A stretch of 6,709 nt of DNA, taken from assembly GCA_011043375.1 (NCBI GenBank), contig DQYP01000185.1, forward strand, positions 1 through 6,709, read 5' to 3'. The position numbers and the translations under genes are program-made. How positions within the stretch are numbered: the first letter of the stretch is position 1; each line of letters starts with the position of its first letter. The notes under the pieces are model-generated. The model saw only the letters and a program-made list of their open reading frames with translations. It searched no databases and was not told the DNA's origin. Positions 1 to 5,684 of the stretch are shown here, in pieces. The stretch is from Thermotogaceae bacterium (GTDB lineage: Bacteria; Thermotogota; Thermotogae; B21-G9; HyVt-16).

Positions 1-821
1 CGAATATTCTTGTTGTTGATGATTCGAAGGTAGTGAGATTGATGATAAAATCGATTCTCAAACGCCAAAGGTTCAAAGTTTTCGAGGCCGAAGATATATC
101 AACTGTTAAGAACAGTGTATTCTCCAATAATGTGAGTTTGAATGATATAGATTTGATTCTATTGGATATCAATTTAAGGGATGGTAGCGGATTTGAATTG
201 TTGAGTTTTCTCCACGAAAGATATCCGAGTATCCCTGTGATTATGATGAGTGTTGAAGATAAAAAGGAAACGGTTATAAAGGCCATAAAATTGGGTGCAA
301 GAGATTACATACTTAAACCATTCACCAAAGAAACTCTTTTAAGCAAAGTAACATCGCTTTTGCCAAGCGAGAGATTGAAAAGAAAATATAGGAATGACAT
401 AGTTTTGTTGATCAACGATGTTTCTTTAGAGATAGATCGATCGGTGAGATCAAAATTACCGTTCACACTCTTAAAAATAAAATGTAATAACTTCGATAAT
501 GATTTATTTGAAGATTGTAGAAGAATCTTGAGCGAGAATGTCCGAGAAATAGATAGAGTTTATTCTGTAGGAGACAACGAATTTGTTCTTTTATTACCGT
601 TAACAAATGAAGAAGGTGCACGAATCCTTCTGGAAAGACTGAAAGAAAAGATAAGACGTGTCTGTTCAAATATACAAGAAAAAATCGTCTCCTTCCCTCA
701 AAATGTCGAAGAATCAAGCAAACTTGATTTTCACAAGCAAAAACAATACAAAGAAGAACTCTTTCGAAGTCTTGAAATTCCTCAACTTTTTTGGTCAGAT
801 CTACAAAATGAAAGGAGTTAA
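1..821 (+). CDS. Response regulator with receiver domain and degenerate GGDEF-like output domain (5' partial)
   Basis: The reading frame is open to the left edge (asparagine codon at 3-5), so the true start lies outside the window; the GTG at 33 is internal, because the first receiver strand and acidic pair are encoded upstream of it. The receiver domain shows ILVVDDS, with the acidic Asp pair at 18-23, the phospho-acceptor Asp at 165-167 (LLLDIN), a Ser at the switch position in VIMMS, and the conserved Lys-Pro at 315-320 (ILKPF). From about position 375 on, the protein resembles a GGDEF (diguanylate cyclase) fold, with GDNEF at 570-584 followed by VLLLP and an amphipathic helix. The metal-binding Asp region reads KIKCNN, so cyclase activity is unlikely. 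It is probably a cytoplasmic two-component output protein whose C-terminal domain binds a partner or a nucleotide. No cognate histidine kinase is in view. The C-terminal tail of about 45 residues is charged and unassigned. Confidence 0.9.
   Translation, partial: NILVVDDSKVVRLMIKSILKRQRFKVFEAEDISTVKNSVFSNNVSLNDIDLILLDINLRDGSGFELLSFLHERYPSIPVIMMSVEDKKETVIKAIKLGARDYILKPFTKETLLSKVTSLLPSERLKRKYRNDIVLLINDVSLEIDRSVRSKLPFTLLKIKCNNFDNDLFEDCRRILSENVREIDRVYSVGDNEFVLLLPLTNEEGARILLERLKEKIRRVCSNIQEKIVSFPQNVEESSKLDFHKQKQYKEELFRSLEIPQLFWSDLQNERS
811..818 (+). promoter_or_regulatory. Ribosome binding site of mnmA
   Basis: The site AAAGGAGT lies 8 nt before the GTG at 827 and inside the last codons of the response regulator gene. 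It fixes the GTG as the mnmA start and implies that the two genes are translated from one transcript. Confidence 0.8.
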
Positions 822-826
822 TAGTA

Positions 827-1876
827 GTGAAAATAGGATTGGCGTTGAGCGGTGGTGTGGATAGTGCCGTTGCGCTTTACAGTTTACTCAAAGAGGGGCA
901 TCAAGTCACAGCGTATCACATAAAAACCATGCCAGATGAAATTTATTTGGAAAAACGGATAAAACACAAAGTATGTTGTAGTCCATCGGATACGTATGAT
1001 GCCAAATTGATAGCGAAAAAATTTGGAGTCGAGTTGAAAATAATCCATATGGAATCTTTTTTCAGGAATACCGTCATAAGTTATTTTCTCTCTGAACACA
1101 AAAAAGGGCGAACTCCAAATCCATGTTATTTTTGTAATCGTTGGATAAAATTCGGTAAGCTGTTAGATATGATGCTTGACGATGGTATGGAGATGGTGTC
1201 CTCTGGCCACTATGCCCGAGCAGTTGATGGTAAACTCTACAAAGCCATTGACAAGCAAAAAGATCAATCTTATTTTTTGTCATCAATCGATCGATCAAAA
1301 CTTTCGCGCTTGATTTTTCCAAATGGTTACCATACTAAAGAAGAAGTGAGGGAAATTGCCAAGAGAATTGGGATTCATGTCCATAACAAACGTGAATCTC
1401 AGGATCTCTGTTTCATACCTGATTCAAATCAAAAGAGTTTTCTGCAAGAAAATGGTGTGAATTTGAAACCGGGTCTTATAGTTGACAAGAAAGGTAAAAT
1501 ATTGGGTAAACACGAAGGAATAAATCTTTACACCATTGGTCAAAGAAAGCTTGGTATAGCAACTGGGGAAAAGATGTATGTTATTTCAAAAGATTCGGTT
1601 AATAATGTTTTAATAGTAGGCGAAAAATCTTCCGTCTTAAGAAGAAGATTTAAAATATCCAATTTGAATTTCTTAGTGGATTATCTACCAAGTGTTTTCA
1701 AGGCGACTGTTAAAGTCAGAAAGAGGGTAAAGGAGGTGGAATGTATCGTCACGATTTTGAATAACGAAGCTGAAGTAATAGCACATGAGTCAATATTTGC
1801 CGTCACTCCAGGACAAGTCGCAACGTTTTATAATAATGATCTCGTGATCATGTCGGGAATTATAGATGATTCATAG
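827..1876 (+). CDS. mnmA: tRNA-specific 2-thiouridylase MnmA
   Basis: MnmA adenylates and thiolates U34 of tRNA-Lys, tRNA-Glu and tRNA-Gln, giving s2U. The protein is 349 residues, slightly shorter than the usual 360-370. The N-terminal PP-loop ATPase motif SGGVDS is at residues 8-13. GRTPNPCYFCN holds Cys100 and Cys103, SGHYAR and KDQSYFL follow, and QDLCFIP holds Cys195. Cys103 and Cys195 align with the catalytic pair Cys102/Cys199 of the E. coli enzyme. The E. coli Asp99 position is Cys100 here, giving the CxxC-plus-C arrangement that in some MnmA and related thiolases is associated with a [4Fe-4S] cluster. A beta-barrel C-terminal region (LYTIGQRKLG onward) is complete. The GTG start is chosen because the PP-loop strand begins directly after it and a good ribosome binding site sits 8 nt upstream. 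It is probably co-transcribed with the response regulator. Confidence 0.97.
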   Translation: MKIGLALSGGVDSAVALYSLLKEGHQVTAYHIKTMPDEIYLEKRIKHKVCCSPSDTYDAKLIAKKFGVELKIIHMESFFRNTVISYFLSEHKKGRTPNPCYFCNRWIKFGKLLDMMLDDGMEMVSSGHYARAVDGKLYKAIDKQKDQSYFLSSIDRSKLSRLIFPNGYHTKEEVREIAKRIGIHVHNKRESQDLCFIPDSNQKSFLQENGVNLKPGLIVDKKGKILGKHEGINLYTIGQRKLGIATGEKMYVISKDSVNNVLIVGEKSSVLRRRFKISNLNFLVDYLPSVFKATVKVRKRVKEVECIVTILNNEAEVIAHESIFAVTPGQVATFYNNDLVIMSGIIDDS

Positions 1877-1978
1877 ACATTTCAATAATGCTTTTTTTCA
1901 AATTACCCATTCCTTTGTCGAAAAAACTATGCACTAAAACCGTAAAGAACCCTAAACGATGGTTTAAAAGATATCCAT

Positions 1979-1984
1979 TATAAT
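1979..1984 (+). promoter_or_regulatory. Candidate -10 promoter element before the small-protein/ABC operon
   Basis: A perfect TATAAT hexamer lies in the 125-nt gap between mnmA and the next gene. No convincing -35 box sits 16-18 nt upstream (the region around 1956-1962 reads ACGATGG). Initiation at the usual distance would begin near 1990-1992, right at the GGAGGG ribosome binding site, leaving a leader of only about 10-18 nt. The promoter is plausible because this is the only sizeable intergenic gap in the window, but an AT-rich genome throws up TATAAT by chance. Confidence 0.4.
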
Positions 1985-1990
1985 AGTCCT

Positions 1991-1996
1991 GGAGGG
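1991..1996 (+). promoter_or_regulatory. Ribosome binding site of the small protein gene
   Basis: GGAGGG lies 5 nt before the GTG at 2002 and 11 nt before the ATG at 2008. A second partial match, AAGGTG (1997-2002), lies 5 nt before that ATG. Both starts are in the same frame and differ by two residues, so either may be used. Confidence 0.65.
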
Positions 1997-2001
1997 AAGG
2001 T

Positions 2002-2190
2002 GTGATTATGGATAAGATTTTTGGCTTCAAGATCGTTGACCTTAAAGTTCTCTCCCAGTATGAATTGTTGAAATTGGTTAAAAATGGTGATTCTGACGCA
2101 CTCAAAGAATTGATAAAACGTCTCAAGAGTAATGGGATGTCCTTCCCCAAATCCAATAGGAATGAAAGCAATGGAGAAAAACATCATTGA
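2002..2190 (+). CDS. Small helical protein with a sigma-factor-like N-terminal helix motif
   Basis: This 62-residue protein (60 if the ATG at 2008 is used) is supported by a strong ribosome binding site and by overlapping the following ABC gene, the usual arrangement for translational coupling. Residues about 17-42 (SQYELLKLVKNGDSDALKEL and onward) form an amphipathic helix pair. The pattern of aliphatic residues, then G-D-x-x-A-x-x-x-L, resembles the start of sigma-70/ECF region 2, but nothing follows that could form the rest of a sigma factor. The tail is polar, with Ser, Asn, Lys and His, and looks disordered. No signal peptide, membrane segment or cysteine is seen. It may be a small partner of the ATPase, a decayed regulator, or mainly a translated leader that opens the ABC start. 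I do not recognise the family. Confidence 0.6.
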   Translation: MIMDKIFGFKIVDLKVLSQYELLKLVKNGDSDALKELIKRLKSNGMSFPKSNRNESNGEKHH

Positions 2191-2890
2191 AATTAAGGAT
2201 TTCTCAATCGTTTCAAAGGGTAACAAAATAATCGATTCTATCAGTACCACCTTTAGGGACAAAGAGTTGACACTGATTTATGGTCCGCGTGGTGCTGGAA
2301 AATCGGTCTTTTTGAGGTCTTTGGTTTTTTTGAATGAGGAATTTCTCGATGATATCTTCTACAGTGGCGAGATATTTTTTGAGAGTCGAAAAGTGAGTAT
2401 CAAAGATGCAAAGTTTTTGAGAACTAAAATAGCCTATTCCGATACCAGCTTTATTGAGCCAATTGAATCCTTTACAGTTAGGGAAATGATAAATTTAGCT
2501 ACCGGTAAATCCTCGTGGGATTCTGGGATGGGAAGAAAGGCTTCTTCACTCCTCAAGAAATTTGATCTTCTTTCCAAACTCGAAAAAGGCTTGGATTCCC
2601 CAATATCTGCTTTCAATTCAAAAGATAGGGTGCTTTTTTTATTTTTTCTTGCTTTTATACGCGAACCTGATGTTATAATATTTGATAGTATAATGGATCA
2701 TCTGGATAACCAAACCATAGACGAGCTTTGTGAATTCCTGGTGAGAATCAAAGGTGACTACACAATGATAATATCAACAAGAAATTTGAATAGCTTGGTG
2801 GGAATAGCGGATAGAATCTTATATCTAAAAGATGGTAAAATAGTTTTTGATGGTGAACCTGAGAAATTCATAATGGAATGGAGGAGTTGA
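2171..2890 (+). CDS. Degenerate ABC-type ATPase, PstB-like
   Basis: This 239-residue protein has the ABC ATPase fold from end to end and no membrane segments. The Walker A motif GPRGAGKS (38-45) is intact. The spacing and wording after it (FLRSLVFLN, then SGEIFF) resemble PstB phosphate-importer ATPases. Other motifs are eroded. The Q-loop position reads AYSDTSF with no Gln. The LSGGQ signature is replaced by ISAFNS (145-150). Walker B VIIFD (168-172) is followed by Ser instead of the catalytic Glu. The H-loop His is Arg204 (ISTRN). ATP could be bound, but ordinary hydrolysis is doubtful. The start at ATG 2171 is preferred because TAGGAA lies about 9 nt upstream and the first beta-strand (IIEIKDFSI) begins just after. 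Upstream ATGs at 2132 and 2162 are in frame but lack well-placed ribosome binding sites. No permease gene is adjacent, so a regulatory role is as likely as transport. Confidence 0.88.
   Translation: MEKNIIEIKDFSIVSKGNKIIDSISTTFRDKELTLIYGPRGAGKSVFLRSLVFLNEEFLDDIFYSGEIFFESRKVSIKDAKFLRTKIAYSDTSFIEPIESFTVREMINLATGKSSWDSGMGRKASSLLKKFDLLSKLEKGLDSPISAFNSKDRVLFLFFLAFIREPDVIIFDSIMDHLDNQTIDELCEFLVRIKGDYTMIISTRNLNSLVGIADRILYLKDGKIVFDGEPEKFIMEWRS
2880..2886 (+). promoter_or_regulatory. Ribosome binding site of the PfkB-like kinase gene
   Basis: GGAGGAG lies within the last codons of the ABC gene, 10 nt before the TTG at 2897. It supports that TTG, because the next ATG (2918) would remove the first beta-strand ahead of the MNPALD substrate motif. 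Confidence 0.75.
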
Positions 2891-2896
2891 CCCTTC

Positions 2897-3859
2897 TTGG
2901 AAGTCTTGACCGTTACCATGAATCCGGCACTTGATAGAGAGATCTTCCTCGATGGATTCGAAATAAATAAGCTTCACAGGATCTTCGATCCTTCGAAGAT
3001 GGATATGACTCCAGGAGGTAAGGGAATAAATGTCTCCATGGCATTGGCAAATTTTGGAGTTAAGAATGTGGCAATGGGTGTGTTAGCTGGATATATGGGT
3101 AGGGTTATAGAAGAAGAGTTGAGAAAATATTCGGAACTCATAACGACCAATTTTGTTCATACGAATGGCGAAAGTAGAGAGAATATTACCATAATGGATG
3201 AAGTCAACCAGACCATCACGGAAATAAATGCTCCTGGCCCTACGTTGGATGAGGAAACAATAGAGCAATTTTTTCAAAGATATGAAATGACTTTATCACG
3301 AGTTAGCCATGTTGTTATATCCGGAACAGTTCCTCCAGGTGTTCCAATGGATTTTTATAAAACTCTATCCAATGTGGCAAGTAAAAAGGGAAAGATCGTT
3401 TTAATGGAGGCGAGAGGACAACTTTTGACGAATGCAATTTTAAGTGAAGGTTGTCCTAAGATAGTGAAACCGGATTTAAGAGCCGATAGAAAATGTTTGG
3501 GTATAGAATTAAAGAACATTGATGATTACGTAAAAGTCAGCAAAATCATCCTCGAAAGAGGAGCAGACTTGGTTGTTTTGTCTTACGAGATCATAAAAAA
3601 TGTGGTAGCAACACGTGAAGGCATTTGGTTGCTTGATACGTCCCAACAAGTCGATATATCACATGTTCTTGGGACTGGTGACACGTATGTCGCTGGAATA
3701 TTATATTATCTTCTGAGACGTGATAAGGATCTGTTTGAAGCTTCTAAATTTGGTTATATAGCAGCGGTTGCCAAATTGAGGTACTCGAAGAAGATCTTTC
3801 CATCCATAAAAGAGATCGAAATTATAAGGGATAATATAAAAGTGGAGAGGATAGTCTGA
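2897..3859 (+). CDS. PfkB-family sugar kinase, 1-phosphofructokinase/tagatose-6-phosphate kinase type, divergent
   Basis: This 320-residue ribokinase-fold protein is close to the usual 305-320 residues of the family. Substrate-side motifs are those of 1-phosphofructokinase and LacC-type kinases: TVTMNPALD (5-13), GGKGINVS (40-47) and ISGTVPPGVP (141-150). The catalytic GTGD with Asp262 and the following TYVAG are present. Several nucleotide and metal-side motifs are changed. The usual KPNxxE reads KPDLRA (191-196), losing both Asn and Glu. The SLGxxG strand-turn reads SYEIIKN (229-235). The VDTSG position reads LMEARG. It probably phosphorylates a sugar phosphate at the expense of ATP, but substrate and activity are uncertain. 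The TTG start is set by its ribosome binding site and the need for the first strand. It lies 6 nt behind the ABC stop in the same frame and overlaps the CBS gene by 1 nt (TGATG). Confidence 0.88.
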   Translation: MEVLTVTMNPALDREIFLDGFEINKLHRIFDPSKMDMTPGGKGINVSMALANFGVKNVAMGVLAGYMGRVIEEELRKYSELITTNFVHTNGESRENITIMDEVNQTITEINAPGPTLDEETIEQFFQRYEMTLSRVSHVVISGTVPPGVPMDFYKTLSNVASKKGKIVLMEARGQLLTNAILSEGCPKIVKPDLRADRKCLGIELKNIDDYVKVSKIILERGADLVVLSYEIIKNVVATREGIWLLDTSQQVDISHVLGTGDTYVAGILYYLLRRDKDLFEASKFGYIAAVAKLRYSKKIFPSIKEIEIIRDNIKVERIV

Positions 3860-4305
3860 TGAAGGTAAAAGATCTAATGATAAGAGACATAACCGCTGTT
3901 TTTGCTGAACAAAGAGTAAAAGATGTCATAAAGATCTGCGCAAAACAGTTGTTCACCGGATTACCTGTTGTAGATGAGGAAATGAAGGTGATAGGCTTCA
4001 TAAGTGAATCTGATATAATTTCTGGTGCTGTTCCAAGTTATTACAGCATGTTGCAGTCTGCTTCATTTATACCTGATACGAACCAATTCAAAAGAAATCT
4101 GAATAAAATAAAAGAGAAACCGGTTTCAGAATTCATGACTAAGCCGAGAGTAGTGAAAGAAATGGATAGCGCCATTTATGCGGCCGATTTGCTGATAAGA
4201 AATGGTTGGAGAGTGTTGAGTGTTGTAGATGAAGAGGAGAAGTTAGTTGGTGTTGTTACAAGAATGAGATTGCTGTGGGGAATCATCAACTCTCCAAATA
4301 TCTGA
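3859..4305 (+). CDS. Tandem CBS-domain protein
   Basis: This 148-residue cytoplasmic protein consists of a single CBS pair (Bateman module) with no enzyme or membrane domain. CBS1 spans about residues 4-56 (VKDLMIRDITAV, then GFISESDII), and CBS2 about 88-145 (VSEFMTKPRVV, then GVVTRMRLL). CBS1 keeps the Ser-x-x-Asp ribose-binding pattern (Ser49, Asp52). In CBS2 the Asp position is Arg137 after Thr134, so the second site may be empty or may bind differently. Such pairs commonly bind AMP, ADP, ATP or S-adenosylmethionine and switch a partner's activity. The ATG overlaps the stop of the PfkB-like kinase, and AGAGG lies 8 nt upstream, so translation is coupled. The kinase or the ABC-like ATPase is the natural partner candidate, by context only. 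Confidence 0.93.
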   Translation: MKVKDLMIRDITAVFAEQRVKDVIKICAKQLFTGLPVVDEEMKVIGFISESDIISGAVPSYYSMLQSASFIPDTNQFKRNLNKIKEKPVSEFMTKPRVVKEMDSAIYAADLLIRNGWRVLSVVDEEEKLVGVVTRMRLLWGIINSPNI

Positions 4306-4316
4306 AAGGTAGAAAC

Positions 4317-5684
4317 TTGAAAATGGCAAACATCAATATCGTTACTTTAGGCTGCAAGGTTAACCAATATGAAAGTGAATGGATGAAAGAACAATTAGCA
4401 GAAAAGGGGCATAAGATTGTGCCCTTTTTTGTTGATGCGGATGTAGTTGTAGTCAATACTTGTACAGTTACCTCTGAAAGTGATAGAAAATCACGTCAAA
4501 TAGCGAGGAAAGTGAGAAAAGTGAATCCCAATGCTAAAATTGTTATCTTGGGATGTTCTTCTCAGCTTAATCCTGCATCTTTCAGCGAATTCGATTTTGT
4601 TGGTGGCAACGAAGAAAAAAAAGACATTATAAAAATAATTGAGAAATTAATGAGCAATGGAAAAAAAACTTTTAGTAAAATCAAAAGGAATTATTATCTA
4701 AATGAAAAGCTGGATGATATGATTATAAAGAATTTTGAAAATAAAACCCGGGCATTCGTGAAGGTAGAAGATGGATGTGATCAGTTCTGTACTTATTGTG
4801 CAATAAGGTTGGCAAGAGGAAACAGGATAAGAAGTAAAACACCCATTGTAGTTATAAAAGAAGTCACTGATTTGGTGAAAAATGGATACAAAGAGATAGT
4901 ATTGACAGGAATAAACCTTGGAAAATACGGTGAGGATAAAGGAACCAACTTAATCAGGTTGTTAAAACGACTCGTAAAGATAGAAGGAAATTTCAGATTG
5001 AGATTGAGTTCACTGAATCCGAATGATATAAACGACAAATTAATAGATCTCTTCGAAGATCACCCTAAAAAATTGTGTAGACATCTTCACATTTCCCTGC
5101 AAAGCGGTTCAAATAGGATTTTGAAAATGATGGGACGAAGGTATTCGATCAATGAATTTGTAGATGTAGTTTACAAACTTCGAAAAATAGATCCATTTTT
5201 CAGTATAACTACAGATGTAATAGTTGGTTTCCCCGGAGAGAATGATGAAGATTTCGAACAAACACTTCAACTTTGTAGCTTTGTAAAATTCTCCAAAGTT
5301 CACATATTTAGATTTTCTCCTCGAAAAGGGACCCCTGCTTACGAACTTTGGAGCAAAAACAGAGTGCCTGATAGAATTTCTAAAGAAAGGGCCAAAATTT
5401 TAAATGATCATGTAAATGAAATGAGGAGATTTTATTTGAGAGAACACATTGGAAAGATCAGAAAAGTTTTGATCGAGATGATCAATGAAGAGGATGGACG
5501 TATCTTTTCAACTGGATTTGACGATTATTACGTACCTCACTTTATAGATGGTGTTCTTTTAGAAAATACTTTTGTTGATTCTATACCAATTTCAGTAAAC
5601 AAAAAGGGGGTAAGATCTAGAATTGCTTGTGAATGTGAACGGGCAATGGCTGACCAGGAAGGAAGCAAAAATTTCTATACTTGA
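4317..5684 (+). CDS. mtaB: tRNA t6A37 methylthiotransferase MtaB (radical SAM, MiaB-like family)
   Basis: This enzyme converts t6A37 to ms2t6A37 next to the anticodon, known for tRNA-Lys in Bacillus. With the TTG start the protein is 455 residues, normal for the family. The N-terminal methylthiotransferase domain has Cys13 (TLGCKVNQYES, the MtaB form of the motif), Cys49 (NTCTV) and Cys80 (LGCSS), ligands of the auxiliary [4Fe-4S] cluster. The radical SAM motif GCDQFCTYC supplies Cys154, Cys158 and Cys161, followed by LARG and VLTGINLGKYG, again MtaB-like. A TRAM-type RNA-binding domain occupies roughly the last 70 residues. TTG 4317 is favoured because AAAGGT (4305-4310) lies 6 nt upstream; ATG 4323, two codons on, is an alternative, and GTG 4275 lies inside the CBS gene with no strong site. 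The last 24 or so residues run 62 nt into the aminotransferase gene and lack family character. Confidence 0.93.
   Translation: MKMANINIVTLGCKVNQYESEWMKEQLAEKGHKIVPFFVDADVVVVNTCTVTSESDRKSRQIARKVRKVNPNAKIVILGCSSQLNPASFSEFDFVGGNEEKKDIIKIIEKLMSNGKKTFSKIKRNYYLNEKLDDMIIKNFENKTRAFVKVEDGCDQFCTYCAIRLARGNRIRSKTPIVVIKEVTDLVKNGYKEIVLTGINLGKYGEDKGTNLIRLLKRLVKIEGNFRLRLSSLNPNDINDKLIDLFEDHPKKLCRHLHISLQSGSNRILKMMGRRYSINEFVDVVYKLRKIDPFFSITTDVIVGFPGENDEDFEQTLQLCSFVKFSKVHIFRFSPRKGTPAYELWSKNRVPDRISKERAKILNDHVNEMRRFYLREHIGKIRKVLIEMINEEDGRIFSTGFDDYYVPHFIDGVLLENTFVDSIPISVNKKGVRSRIACECERAMADQEGSKNFYT
5605..5610 (+). promoter_or_regulatory. Probable ribosome binding site of the aminotransferase gene
   Basis: AGGGGG inside the mtaB coding region lies 12 nt before TTG 5623, rather far but the best purine-rich site available. 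It forms part of an A5G5 run and is followed by a TAA (5611-5613) in the aminotransferase frame, so no start further upstream is possible. Confidence 0.5.

Noticed and set aside
658..864. Forward ORF of 68 codons across the regulator-mnmA junction
   Set aside because: It lies in another frame over two well-supported genes, is rich in Lys, Asn and Ser, and has no ribosome binding site or family character.
1892..1898. Run of seven T after mnmA as a possible terminator
   Set aside because: No inverted repeat lies directly upstream, so there is no hairpin to make it an intrinsic terminator.
1953..1966. Small inverted repeat TAAAC/GTTTA before the candidate promoter
   Set aside because: Only five mostly AT pairs with a 4-nt loop; too weak and too likely by chance to call an operator or terminator.
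2132..2170. ATG 2132 or 2162 as the ABC ATPase start
   Set aside because: The extra residues (MGCPSPNPIG and onward) lack family character, and no well-spaced purine-rich site precedes either codon. The Cys at residue 3 is not part of a lipoprotein signal, as there is no hydrophobic stretch.
1860..2171. Reverse-strand ORF of 103 codons across the mnmA-small protein gap
   Set aside because: It is antisense to the mnmA end and the small gene, has no recognisable motif, and reads as a shadow of AT-rich sequence.
2981..3000. Perfect 8-bp hairpin ATCTTCGA/TCGAAGAT with a 4-nt loop early in the PfkB-like gene
   Set aside because: It is inside coding sequence, lacks a T-tract, and its codons encode ordinary family residues; probably chance, though it might slow translation locally.
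4275..4316. GTG 4275 as the mtaB start
   Set aside because: It would add 14 residues not seen in the family, overlaps the CBS gene, and has a poorer ribosome binding site than TTG 4317.
4793..5038. Reverse-strand ORFs inside mtaB (also 5109-5303) and inside the aminotransferase (6150-6353)
   Set aside because: All are antisense shadows with no ribosome binding site, no motif and compositions that mirror the forward genes.
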